Part shown: piece by piece, positions 31,981-41,074 of the stretch
Position numbering within the stretch: the first letter of the stretch is position 1
Layout: the number at the start of each line of letters is the position of its first letter
Source: Arsenicibacter rosenii
Lineage (GTDB): Bacteria > Bacteroidota > Bacteroidia > Cytophagales > Spirosomataceae
Assembly: GCF_001870735.1 (NCBI RefSeq)
Contig: NZ_MORL01000001.1
Location: 809,222 to 873,221, forward strand
Length of the DNA: 64,000 nt
Direction: 5' to 3'
The notes under the pieces: generated by a model
Seen by the model: the letters and a program-made list of their open reading frames with translations, nothing else
The model's database searches: none
What the model was told of the DNA's origin: nothing
Program-made: the position numbers and the translations under genes

Positions 31981-34938
31981 ATGAAACCTGGAAGAATTTT
32001 CTTTTCACTGTTTCTGCTCATTTCAGCATGGCAGTTTACGTTCGGGCAAACGGCTCCTCCCCAGACCGGCGCCCTGCCGACCGGTATTCTCTCCGGTACT
32101 GTCACCGACCAGAAAGGACAGGCCTTAATCGGGGTAAACCTCGTATTGACCCGCCAGGACAGTACTGCCGAAAAGCATTATGCCGTGACAGACGTCAACG
32201 GTGCCTTTCAGTTCCCTAAAATTCCCCAACGCGCTTATCAGCTTCAGGCTACCTATGTCGGCTTTGATGCGCTCAATCAGACCGTTAACCTGCTGCAGGA
32301 GAGCCAGAGCCTTGGTGCGCTGCAATTACTCGAATCGGCCAAACAGCTGAAAGAAGTACAGGTTGTGGGAAAAGCGCCGACGGCTCAGCAAAAAGGGGAC
32401 ACTCTCCAGTTTAATGCCAGCGCCTACAAAGTAAACCGCGATGCCCAGACCGAAGACCTGATCAAGAAAATGCCGGGTGTGACGGTGCAGAACGGAACCG
32501 TGCAGGTGCAGGGTGAAAACGTACAGCAGATTCTGGTCGACGGAAAACCCTTCTTCGGCGATGATCCGACGATTGCGCTGCGTAACCTGCCGGCCGAAGT
32601 AGTCGATAAAATTGAAGTATTCGACCGGTTAAGTGATCAGTCTCAGTTTACCGGCTTCAACGATGGCAATACCAGCAAAACCATCAATATTGTTACCCGG
32701 GGCGATCGCCGGAACGGTCAGTTTGGCCGTGTTTATGCCGGCTATGGTACAAACGATACCTATCAGGCAGGGGGTAGCATGAACTTCTTTAAAGGCGACC
32801 GCCGGTTAAGCATTATCGGCCTGTCGAATAACATTAACCAGCAAAACTTCTCGGGCCAGGATTTATTAGGTGTTCAGAGCGCCGGGGGTACCCGGGGCGG
32901 TGGCGGCGGTGCCCGTGGTGGGGGCGGCGGCGGTGGTGGTGCCCGCGGGGGCGGCAACTTCGGGGGCGGCGGTGCCGGTAACTTTCTGGTCGGTAACGCA
33001 AACGGGATTAACACAACCCACTCAGTCGGCCTTAACTACAGCGACCAATGGGGTAAAAAACTGGCCGTGCGGGGCAGCTATTTCTTTAACCAGGGTAACA
33101 GCCGCAATGAACAGTCGACGGTACGGGATTATTTTCTGAATCAGGAAACAACCCAGCGCTACGAAGAAACGCAGACCTCCGGCAGCCGGAACAACAACCA
33201 CCGGGTAAATTTCCGGTTTGAGTATACCATTGACCGTAATAACTCCCTGCTGATTACCCCGAACCTGAGCTTTCAGGATAACCGGTCAAACAGTGAGGTG
33301 ACGAGCTCAACCCGTCAGGGCGATGCCTTGCAAAACACAGGTTCTAACTCCTCGTCGGCCCAAACGTTTGGCTACAATATGTCGAACAATATCCTGTACC
33401 GTCACCGGTTTGCCAAAATGGGCCGCAGCCTCTCGGTTAACTTAGGGATGGGACTGAACGACCGCGATCAGAAAAGCTTCCTGCTGTCGAACAATACGTT
33501 CTACGGCACCAATCCCGACACGACTATGATCGACCAGAAAACGCTGAACCGTTCGAAAGGGTATCAGGTATCGGGAAACGTGTCTTACACCGAACCGCTC
33601 AGCAAAAAAACACAGTTGCAGTTCAGCTATAACGTCAGCTACCGCTACAGCGACGCCGACAAGCGTACGTACCAGAATAACCCGTTTACACACCTGGTAC
33701 AACGGCTGGATACGCTGCTGACCAACACCTTCAATAACGATTACGTTACGCATCAGTTTGGTACCGGAATCAACTACCGGGGAAAGAAACTGGGATTATT
33801 TGCGACGGTAAACTTACAGGATGCCGAGCTGTCGGGCCAGAAGACGTTCCCGCAGTTTACCAACATCGACCGGTCATTTATCAACCTGCTGCCCATGGTT
33901 ATGCTCGACTATACGCTGAATCAGGACAACAAGTTTCGTCTGACATACCGCACGTCGACCAACGCGCCGTCGATCACGCAGTTACAGGATGTGGTGGACA
34001 ACAGCAACCCGTTACAGGTATCGACCGGTAACCCGCTGCTGAAGCAGGAATACAGCCATAACGTTGGCCTGCGGTACTCACTGACCAAGCCAACGAGAGC
34101 TGCCAGCTTCCTGACCTTCATCAACCTTGGCTATACGCAAAACCCGATCGGTACTTCGACATTCATCGCTCAGCGCCCGACCACGCTGGCAAACGGGTAT
34201 GTGTTGCAGCAAGGAGTTCAGCTGACACAGCCGGTTAACTATGACAACAACCTGAATTTCCGCACGTTCGTAACGGGCGGTCTGCCGCTCAAAACGATCA
34301 AGAGTCAGGTCAACGTCAATGCCAGCTTTACCTATAACCGTACGCCGGGTCTGATTAACCGGGTGCTGAATCTGGCGCATCAGTATGCAAGCAGCGCGGG
34401 GGTAGTCATCAGCAGCAACATCAGCGAAAAACTGGATTTCAACCTTGGATACAACGTTTCGTATAATCAGCAGCAGAATACGGTACAGACTCAGTCGAAC
34501 TCCAATTACACGGTTCAGACCGGTAGCGCGCGGCTGAACTGGATTTTCGGAAAAGGCTTTGTGTACCGGACAGACTTCTCTTACTACAGCTATTCGGGTC
34601 TGGCCGCCGGTTTCAACCAGCAATTCTCGCTCTGGAATATGGAAGTGGGTAAGAAATTCCTGAAGAATCAGGCCGGTGAGCTGAAAATTTCGGTGTTTGA
34701 CTTGCTGAACCAGAATACCAGCATTACCCGTACGCTGACGGAGACTTACCGCGAAGACGTTCGTTCGCTGGTCTTAAAGCAGTACTTTATGCTGACGTTT
34801 ACGTATACACTCCGGAACTTCAAATCGGGTTCGATGCCAACGCAGGATAACCAGGAGCAGCGCCCGTGGCGCGAGCGGGGTGGTATGGGACCAGGCATGG
34901 GCCCTGGTGGCATGGGGCCTCGCGGCGGATTTAATTAA
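31981..34938 (+). CDS. TonB-dependent receptor-type outer-membrane protein with Gly-rich insert
   Basis: The 985-residue protein has a signal peptide (MKPGRIFFSLFLLISAWQFT), then a carboxypeptidase-like regulatory domain (~35-115: GILSGTVTDQKGQALIGVNL). The plug (~125-230: LIKKMPGVTVQNG, VQQILVDGKPFFGDDP) precedes a ~700-residue beta-barrel. A Gly/Arg run lies at ~300-335 and a Met/Gly/Pro tail (MGPGMGPGGMGPRGG) closes the protein. It should import or sense a ligand through the outer membrane with TonB. The ATG at 31885 would ruin the signal peptide. It is last in the sigma/anti-sigma block. Confidence 0.88.
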   Translation: MKPGRIFFSLFLLISAWQFTFGQTAPPQTGALPTGILSGTVTDQKGQALIGVNLVLTRQDSTAEKHYAVTDVNGAFQFPKIPQRAYQLQATYVGFDALNQTVNLLQESQSLGALQLLESAKQLKEVQVVGKAPTAQQKGDTLQFNASAYKVNRDAQTEDLIKKMPGVTVQNGTVQVQGENVQQILVDGKPFFGDDPTIALRNLPAEVVDKIEVFDRLSDQSQFTGFNDGNTSKTINIVTRGDRRNGQFGRVYAGYGTNDTYQAGGSMNFFKGDRRLSIIGLSNNINQQNFSGQDLLGVQSAGGTRGGGGGARGGGGGGGGARGGGNFGGGGAGNFLVGNANGINTTHSVGLNYSDQWGKKLAVRGSYFFNQGNSRNEQSTVRDYFLNQETTQRYEETQTSGSRNNNHRVNFRFEYTIDRNNSLLITPNLSFQDNRSNSEVTSSTRQGDALQNTGSNSSSAQTFGYNMSNNILYRHRFAKMGRSLSVNLGMGLNDRDQKSFLLSNNTFYGTNPDTTMIDQKTLNRSKGYQVSGNVSYTEPLSKKTQLQFSYNVSYRYSDADKRTYQNNPFTHLVQRLDTLLTNTFNNDYVTHQFGTGINYRGKKLGLFATVNLQDAELSGQKTFPQFTNIDRSFINLLPMVMLDYTLNQDNKFRLTYRTSTNAPSITQLQDVVDNSNPLQVSTGNPLLKQEYSHNVGLRYSLTKPTRAASFLTFINLGYTQNPIGTSTFIAQRPTTLANGYVLQQGVQLTQPVNYDNNLNFRTFVTGGLPLKTIKSQVNVNASFTYNRTPGLINRVLNLAHQYASSAGVVISSNISEKLDFNLGYNVSYNQQQNTVQTQSNSNYTVQTGSARLNWIFGKGFVYRTDFSYYSYSGLAAGFNQQFSLWNMEVGKKFLKNQAGELKISVFDLLNQNTSITRTLTETYREDVRSLVLKQYFMLTFTYTLRNFKSGSMPTQDNQEQRPWRERGGMGPGMGPGGMGPRGGFN

Positions 34939-35022
34939 AGAGTGAAAGAGCGAGAGAGTGAAAGAGCGGCCATTAACCCGGTACTCTTTCGCTCTTTATC
35001 TCTTTCACTCTTTCGCTCTTTA
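34936..35022. terminator. Long imperfect inverted repeat between convergent genes
   Basis: AAAGAG/GAAAGAG-type repeats on the left (from the TAA stop at 34936) pair with CTCTTTC repeats on the right (to 35022), with scattered G-U positions. This gives a ~32-base stem around a short loop. It starts in the TonB-receptor stop and ends 2 bases before the ileS stop. It is probably a bidirectional terminator derived from a simple repeat. Confidence 0.65.
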
Positions 35023-35024
35023 TA

Positions 35025-38000
35025 TTACGCCTTCGCTACGGCAACGCGCAGCAGGAACTCGTCCATTTCAATTTCAGAAGCCCCGCCGTTCAGGTTTTCG
35101 ACCAGCTCCAGCGAGTTCGCCTGAACTTCCTGACAGATATAGGCTTTATTGGCTTCAACAGCCGCCGCCAGCGTATCGTTATTCCGCTCCAGTACGATGG
35201 TAATTTTATCCGTTACATCAAAATCACTGTCTTTCCGCAGGTTCTGAATCCGGTTCACAAAGTCGCGGGCAATCCCTTCCTGCCGCAGTTCGTCGGTGAT
35301 TGTCACATCGAGGGCAACCGTCAGCCCACCTTCACTGGCCACCAGCCAGCCCGGCACATCTTCAGTCAGGATTTCCGTATCGGCCAGCGTGATGGGCTGG
35401 TTCAGCGATGGCAGCAAAAACGTACCCGACTGCTCCAGCTGCGCGATGTCATCGGCGGTCATGGCCGTAATGGCCGCTGCCACGTCTTTCATCTGCTTAC
35501 CGAACTTAGGGCCCAGGGCCTTAAAGTTGGGTTTGATCTTTTTCTTCAGGATACCCGAAGTTGCCTCAGCCGACGTACCATCCAGGAATTCAACCGCCCG
35601 AACGTTCACTTCCGACTGGATAATCGGCGCTACGTGTTCGATTAAACCGCGTGTTTCGGCATTGAGCACCGGAATGAGCACTTTCGTCAGCGGCTGGCGT
35701 ACTTTGATTTTGTGGCCTTTCCGCAGCGAATGCACCAGCGAACAAACGTTCTGAGCCAGCGCCATCGACTTCTCCAGCTCAGTATCAATCCATTCTGTGA
35801 CAACCGGATGCCATTCGGTAAAGTGGACCGAATCGTACTTAAACGGTGTATCTTTCTCAATTGATTCTTCGCGCACTGATTCGGTGAGGTTGCGATACAG
35901 CCAATCGGAGAAGAACGGCGCAATCGGCGACATCAGCTGGGCCACCGTTGCCAGACAGTGCTGCAATGTTTCGTAGGCCGCGCGTTTGTCTTCCGTCAGT
36001 TCACCGGTTTCGCTCGCCCCTGTCCAGAACCGGCGGCGCGACAGCCGTACATACCAGTTTGACAGCTGATCGCAGACAAAATCCTGAATCAGACGACCGG
36101 CTTTGGTCGGGTTATAGTCTTCGAACTGCTCGGTCACCTCGTTTACCAGCGTCATCAGCTTGGAGATAATCCAGCGGTCCAGTTCTGTCAGACGCTCGTA
36201 TGGCACCCGGTCAAACTGTTCGATGCGGTAATTGTCGAGGTTGGCGTAGAGCGCAAAGAAGTTATACGTGTTCAGCAAGGTACCGAAAAACTTCCGCTGC
36301 ACCTCCCCGATCCCGTCGAGGTTGAATTTCAGGTTTTCCCACGGCTCAGCATTGGTAATCATGTACCAGCGTGTGGGGTCAGCTCCGTAAGTCGACAACG
36401 TCCGGAACGGATCGATGGCGTTACCCAGCCGTTTCGACATTTTGTTGCCGTTTTTGTCGAGCACCAGCCCGGTCGACACCACATTTTTAAACGCAATCGA
36501 CGAGTCGACGTTGCCATCGAGTGTACCCAGCATACCGGCAATGGCATGCAGCGTGAAGAACCAGCCACGTGTCTGATCAACGCCTTCCGAAATAAAGTCG
36601 GCCGGGAACGATTTATCGAATGTCTCTTTGTTCTCGAACGGATAATGCCACTGTGCATACGGCATCGCCCCCGAATCAAACCAGACATCGATCAGGTCCG
36701 GCTCGCGGAACATCAGTTTACCCGACTCCGATACCAGTACAAACCGATCAACATACGGACGGTGAACGTCTAACTGTGATTGCGCGAAAGATTGAATAAG
36801 TGACTGATTCTGGTCAATGTATGGCGCATATTCCGGGTGCTCAGCCAGCATCGCAGTCATACGCTCAACCGCTTTTTCACTCAAGGCAATAAGCTCTTCG
36901 ACCGAGCCAATGCAATGTTCTTCACCGGCTTCGCTCCGCCAGATCGGCAGCGGCGTTCCCCAGAACCGGCTGCGGCTCAGGTTCCAGTCAACGAGGTTTT
37001 CGAGCCAGTTTCCAAACCGGCCGGTCCCTGTGCTTTCCGGTTTCCAGTTGATGGTTTTGTTAAGTTCAACCAGCCGGTCTTTCACGGCCGTTGTCCGGAT
37101 AAACCAGCTGTCGAGCGGATAATACAGAACCGGTTTATCGGTCCGCCAGCAGTGCGGGTACGGGTGTTCGTATTTTTCAACGCGGAATGCCTTGCCCTCT
37201 TCTTTCAGTTTGATGGCAATCAGCACGTCCGTCGGGCGGAATTCGGGATCGGCCCGTTCCTCATCCGAATAGTATTCTTCCTTGACATACCGGCCGGCGA
37301 AGTCCGTAATTTCGTTCACAAACCGACCCTGACGGTCGACCACCGGCACTTCCTTACCCGTTTCGTCGCGGACCATGATCGCGGGAATGCCGTTGGCCTG
37401 GGCCACCCGGAAGTCATCCGCACCAAATGTCGGCGAGGTATGAACAACCCCGGTACCATCTTCGGTCGTTACGAAATCGCCGAGAATGACCTTAAAGGCA
37501 GGTTTTTCCGGCTGCACGTACGGCAGCAACTGCTCATACTCGATTCCTTCCAGATGCTCGCCTTTAAACGCCATGATAACGGCCCATGGCTGCACTTTAT
37601 CCCCCGCCTGATAAGCACCAAACGCCGGATCGTTTACGTTGTCAACCTTACCCTTTTCGTTGAGCCACCGGCCAACGAGGTTTTTCGCCAGCACGATATT
37701 CACCAGCGCATGGGTATACGGATTGAAGGTTTTGACGAGCACATAGTCGATGTTGGCCCCAACGGTCAGCGCGGAGTTAGCCGGCAAAGTCCACGGGGTT
37801 GTCGTCCACGCCAGGATGTAAATGTTATCGCTGTCGGCAGCATCAAACAAATACCCTGATTTGCCCGTCAGCTTCGCCTTAAACATGGCCACGATGGTCG
37901 TATCCTTCACGTCTTTATACGTGCCGGGCATGTTCAGTTCGTGGGAGCTCAGGCCCGTCCCCGCCTTCGGCGAAAACGGCTGGATCGTATAGCCTTTATA

Positions 38001-38516
38001 CAGTAAATCCTTGTCGTATAACCGCTTCAGCAACTGCCAGAGGGTCTCGATATAGTTATTCTGATACGTAATATACGGATCCTCCAGATCAACCCAATAG
38101 CCCATTTTTTCGGTCAGGTCGTTCCATTGGTCTGTAAACCGCATCACCGTTTCCCGGCATTTCCGGTTATATTCTTCAACGCTGATGGTTTTGCCGATAT
38201 CTTCTTTCGTGATGCCCAGCTCTTTTTCCACCTGCAGCTCAATCGGCAGGCCGTGGGTATCCCAGCCCCCTTTACGCTTTACCTGAAATCCGCGCAGGGT
38301 TTTGTATCGGCAGAAAATATCCTTAATCGTCCGTGCCATAACATGGTGAATACCAGGCGCACCGTTGGCAGAAGGCGGGCCTTCATAGAACGTAAAAGAT
38401 GGTTTGCCTTCACGGATCCGAACTGATTCCTCGAAAGCATTCGTTTGTTTCCAATGATTTAAAACCTCGTCTGCGATGCTGGCATAACTGAGGTTATCGT
38501 ATTGTTTATAATTCAT
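35025..38516 (-). CDS. ileS: Isoleucyl-tRNA synthetase
   Basis: This 1163-residue class I synthetase charges tRNA-Ile. The HIGH motif is PPSANGAPGIHHVMART (~46-62). The editing CP1 domain includes WTTTPWTLPANSAL (~235-250) and the later GTGVVHTSPTFGADDF. KMSKS is GNKMSKRLGNAIDP (~695). The anticodon-binding domain and a ~150-residue C-terminal extension follow. The length fits the long, eukaryote-like Bacteroidota IleRS (~1100-1170 residues). It is convergent with the TonB receptor. A plausible promoter lies 40-70 bases upstream. Confidence 0.96.
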   Translation of the reverse strand: MNYKQYDNLSYASIADEVLNHWKQTNAFEESVRIREGKPSFTFYEGPPSANGAPGIHHVMARTIKDIFCRYKTLRGFQVKRKGGWDTHGLPIELQVEKELGITKEDIGKTISVEEYNRKCRETVMRFTDQWNDLTEKMGYWVDLEDPYITYQNNYIETLWQLLKRLYDKDLLYKGYTIQPFSPKAGTGLSSHELNMPGTYKDVKDTTIVAMFKAKLTGKSGYLFDAADSDNIYILAWTTTPWTLPANSALTVGANIDYVLVKTFNPYTHALVNIVLAKNLVGRWLNEKGKVDNVNDPAFGAYQAGDKVQPWAVIMAFKGEHLEGIEYEQLLPYVQPEKPAFKVILGDFVTTEDGTGVVHTSPTFGADDFRVAQANGIPAIMVRDETGKEVPVVDRQGRFVNEITDFAGRYVKEEYYSDEERADPEFRPTDVLIAIKLKEEGKAFRVEKYEHPYPHCWRTDKPVLYYPLDSWFIRTTAVKDRLVELNKTINWKPESTGTGRFGNWLENLVDWNLSRSRFWGTPLPIWRSEAGEEHCIGSVEELIALSEKAVERMTAMLAEHPEYAPYIDQNQSLIQSFAQSQLDVHRPYVDRFVLVSESGKLMFREPDLIDVWFDSGAMPYAQWHYPFENKETFDKSFPADFISEGVDQTRGWFFTLHAIAGMLGTLDGNVDSSIAFKNVVSTGLVLDKNGNKMSKRLGNAIDPFRTLSTYGADPTRWYMITNAEPWENLKFNLDGIGEVQRKFFGTLLNTYNFFALYANLDNYRIEQFDRVPYERLTELDRWIISKLMTLVNEVTEQFEDYNPTKAGRLIQDFVCDQLSNWYVRLSRRRFWTGASETGELTEDKRAAYETLQHCLATVAQLMSPIAPFFSDWLYRNLTESVREESIEKDTPFKYDSVHFTEWHPVVTEWIDTELEKSMALAQNVCSLVHSLRKGHKIKVRQPLTKVLIPVLNAETRGLIEHVAPIIQSEVNVRAVEFLDGTSAEATSGILKKKIKPNFKALGPKFGKQMKDVAAAITAMTADDIAQLEQSGTFLLPSLNQPITLADTEILTEDVPGWLVASEGGLTVALDVTITDELRQEGIARDFVNRIQNLRKDSDFDVTDKITIVLERNNDTLAAAVEANKAYICQEVQANSLELVENLNGGASEIEMDEFLLRVAVAKA

Positions 38517-38556
38517 CAGGAGGTACTCCGGGTGTTTTCAGAAATAAAAATTGGGG

Positions 38557-38588
38557 CAAAGGTACAGGTTTCGCAGTAAAAAGGGCAA
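38557..38588 (-). promoter_or_regulatory. Likely ileS promoter
   Basis: On the minus strand TTG (38586-38588) is followed after 21 bases by TACCTTTG (38557-38564), matching the Bacteroidota -33/-7 pattern. It lies about 40 bases before the ileS start. Confidence 0.5.
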
Positions 38589-38627
38589 TAGCTGGCCGTC
38601 AAGGCTGTAAGGTAATAACCAGAGGTA

Positions 38628-39566
38628 TCAGGTATTAATTAGTTCATTGACTTCGGCCAGCGTAAGACCGGTAAGGCTCGCCAGCGTTTCAACCGAAAGG
38701 CCCGCCTCCTTGCCACGTCTGATAATTTCTGTTTTTTCACGAAGTGCTCCGGCCTTTTCTCCTTCTTCACGCCCTTCTAAGCGGCCTTCTTCACGTCCTT
38801 CTAAGCGGCCCTCTTCACGCCCTTCTAAGCGGCCTTCTTCTTTGGCAGTATCCAATGAGTTCTTAAGATCACGATAATACTTTAAGCTGTCTTCATACGA
38901 CTGTAATTCCGACTGAGAAAACCTTGCAATCTCTGCCACTTCAAATAATCGTTCAAAAATCTGCTCACGCAACTTTTCCGGCACCCGATTAAGCCGGTTC
39001 ATATTCCGCAGCACATACAGCCATTTGTCAAAGCGATTTGTTAATTCATCGACTGTTTTCAGGAACTTGGGCATTTCCAGATAGATAAACGTCAGCTTAT
39101 CATAGAAAACCTTACAGGTTTCAATGTCCGTCAATTTGACATCATACCGGTATTTTGAGCGGTCAGCCCTATCTTCATCAAATACAAAATCCAGTATTGC
39201 AATGGTATAAACGGCCTTTAGCTCATAGTTCCAGTCCGTACGTTTTGCCTGTTCGCGAATAGGAAACGTAGCGTAGTACAGCGTACGATCTTTGAAAAAG
39301 TTCTGTTTCGATTTCTGAAGTTCAACGATAAACTTTTCGCCGCGCTCGTTTTCACAATACAAGTCAAATATTGCCCGTCTGTCAAGCGCATCAGCCCCCA
39401 TGTGTTCCGATTTCAGATAAGTTAGTGACTTAATCGGCCCCTCTTGTTCAGCTAATAACTCATTCAGAAAATCAAGCAATAACTCTTTGTTGGGCTCTTC
39501 GCCAAAAAGCTTTTTAAACCCAAAATCAGTAAACGGATTCAGATAACGATCAGCTGACTCTTCCAT
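38628..39566 (-). CDS. Rpn-type PD-(D/E)XK nuclease (recombination-promoting, putative transposase family)
   Basis: The 312-residue protein begins MEESADRYLNPFTDFGFKKL, the family hallmark. The nuclease core is FDLYCENERGEKFIVELQ (Asp...ExQ), with LYYATFPIREQAKRTDW after it. The family is known for DNA cleavage and low-level recombination, and several members are abortive-infection effectors. The C-terminal ~60 residues contain three exact 8-residue repeats (EGRLEGRE) and an ALREKTEIIRRGKEAGLS helix. No terminal inverted repeats flank the gene, so it is not a classical insertion sequence. An ATG at 39599 adds 11 unrelated residues. Confidence 0.87.
   Translation of the reverse strand: MEESADRYLNPFTDFGFKKLFGEEPNKELLLDFLNELLAEQEGPIKSLTYLKSEHMGADALDRRAIFDLYCENERGEKFIVELQKSKQNFFKDRTLYYATFPIREQAKRTDWNYELKAVYTIAILDFVFDEDRADRSKYRYDVKLTDIETCKVFYDKLTFIYLEMPKFLKTVDELTNRFDKWLYVLRNMNRLNRVPEKLREQIFERLFEVAEIARFSQSELQSYEDSLKYYRDLKNSLDTAKEEGRLEGREEGRLEGREEGRLEGREEGEKAGALREKTEIIRRGKEAGLSVETLASLTGLTLAEVNELINT
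38765..38836. repeat. Three 24-base direct repeats inside the Rpn nuclease gene
   Basis: Three near-identical 24-base units encode an (EGRLEGRE)x3 charged stretch. Copy number can vary by slippage without breaking the frame, since the unit is a multiple of three. Confidence 0.88.
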
Positions 39567-39752
39567 ACGAAAACGTACAATTGCTACGCTTATTGACAAC
39601 TAAGACTGGTTTTCAGTTCCCTTGTCACCATTACAATACGTCTGACAATGCCGCTTGCTCAAAGCTAAAAAAAATACGCTCCCTGCCGCAGGATTTTTTA
39701 TGTTACTCCGTCTAAAGATTTAATAAACAACATCTAATTCCCGATTGTACGC

Positions 39753-40493
39753 ATGAAAACGTTTTTGCTCATCACCGTAAGCCTTGGCCTCGGCCTTCTT
39801 GCCTGTAAAAAAGAATCCACTGATTCGTCAGTAACCCCAACGACAACCACCTTGCCGGATGCTTTTAAAAAATTCAACAGTACGCTGTCCGTTGCCATAG
39901 ACGGTAATTATGTGGTCATTAAAAGTACGGGCATTCCGGACCATAAAAGCCCTTATTTCAGTACGACAAGCAGTCAGTATGAAGCCTATAACGGGACAAA
40001 TGCTAAGTTCAGCAAGAACCCGAACAGCATCAGTACCCAGAATCTGGTGTTCCGCATCCCGCTGACACCCACGAAAGCCGCTTCGCCGCAGGCAACGCCG
40101 CTGGGCCCGATCGGGGTTTCGCTCAATGGTGTGCCATTTTTCAATCAGTATGCCGGTCCCTCCCAGCCACTGACCAATGAGATTAATTCGTTTGACCAGT
40201 ACGGAGGCCATCCGCAGCAAACCGGCCAGTACCATTACCACGTTGAACCAACCTACCTGACTAAAGCGTACGGCAGCAGTGCGCTGCTGGGCTTTTTGCT
40301 GGATGGTTATCCGGTGTACGGTCCAATGGAGAACGGTAAAGCGGTTAGCAACAGTGATCTGGACGCGTATCATGGCCATTCGCATGCTACGACCGAATAT
40401 CCGAACGGGATCTACCATTACCACATTACGGCCCAGGATCCTTACATCAACGGCAACGGTTTTTACGGAACACCCGGATCGGTTTCACAATGA
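39753..40493 (+). CDS. YHYH-domain lipoprotein
   Basis: The 246-residue protein starts with a lipoprotein signal (MKTFLLITVSLGLGLLACKK; lipobox LLAC). The mature part has the defining repeats TGQYHYHVEPTYL and NGIYHYHITAQDPY with HPQQ and GHSHATT between them. The His/Tyr clusters look metal-binding. The function is not established, but the domain often accompanies copper-related genes (family knowledge, moderate confidence). It is first of three coupled genes; its stop overlaps the next start (ATGA at 40490). Confidence 0.88.
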   Translation: MKTFLLITVSLGLGLLACKKESTDSSVTPTTTTLPDAFKKFNSTLSVAIDGNYVVIKSTGIPDHKSPYFSTTSSQYEAYNGTNAKFSKNPNSISTQNLVFRIPLTPTKAASPQATPLGPIGVSLNGVPFFNQYAGPSQPLTNEINSFDQYGGHPQQTGQYHYHVEPTYLTKAYGSSALLGFLLDGYPVYGPMENGKAVSNSDLDAYHGHSHATTEYPNGIYHYHITAQDPYINGNGFYGTPGSVSQ

Positions 40494-41074
40494 GCAGGCT
40501 CTTGACAATCGGCGTCGTGCTGTTCTTCTGTGGGAGCAGTTGTACGCAACAGGTGGCGTCAAACACGCCGGTTCTCGTTATGGACATACAAACGCCGGGC
40601 TTAGAATCGGTGCATCAGACCTATACCTACCAAGGCGTTCCGTTTACCGGTATTGTTGTAAGCCGGTTTCCATCGGGGGCGATTCAGTCAAAAGCGGCTT
40701 ATGCCGTGGGCGAACCGGACGGCATAAGCCAGCAATGGTATGAAAACGGACGGACAGCTGAAATCCGGTACTACCATAAAGGGCGCAAAACAGGCCACCA
40801 TCTGGCCTGGTGGCCCAACGGCAAGCGCCGTTTCGATTACACCTTTGAACGCGACATACCGGTCGGCCATCACCAGAACTGGTATCCGACCGGCCGGCGC
40901 TTCAGTTCATTTCATTACGATGCCGAAGGCCATGAAGCCGGTTTGCAGCAAATGTGGTTTGAAAGCGGGCAGGTTAAGGCTAACTACGAAATGCGAAACG
41001 GCCGCCGGTATGGCTTACTGGGCGCCAAAGGCTGTATGGGCGAAAACACAACAAATGGATTGAAAAATGGGTAA
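40490..41074 (+). CDS. MORN/YwqK-like repeat lipoprotein
   Basis: The 194-residue protein has a signal MSRLLTIGVVLFFCGSSCTQ with a probable lipidated Cys. Several repeats of the YwqK/MORN-variant type follow: FPSGAIQSKAAYAVGEPDGI, WYENGRTAEIRYYHKGRKTG, WWPNGKRRFDYTFERDIPVG, WYPTGRRFSSFHYDAEGHEA and WFESGQVKANYEMRNGRRYG. Such repeats form beta-hairpin solenoids that bind partners. The start overlaps the YHYH stop, and the 3' end overlaps the SCO start by 8 bases, so the three proteins are probably made together. Confidence 0.83.
   Translation: MSRLLTIGVVLFFCGSSCTQQVASNTPVLVMDIQTPGLESVHQTYTYQGVPFTGIVVSRFPSGAIQSKAAYAVGEPDGISQQWYENGRTAEIRYYHKGRKTGHHLAWWPNGKRRFDYTFERDIPVGHHQNWYPTGRRFSSFHYDAEGHEAGLQQMWFESGQVKANYEMRNGRRYGLLGAKGCMGENTTNGLKNG

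Noticed and set aside
38517-38530. Shine-Dalgarno site before ileS
   Set aside because: The AGGAGGT seen on the plus strand reads ACCTCCT on the ileS strand, the complement of a ribosome site.
38628-39566. Complete insertion sequence around the Rpn gene
   Set aside because: No terminal inverted repeats or target-site duplications were found on either side.
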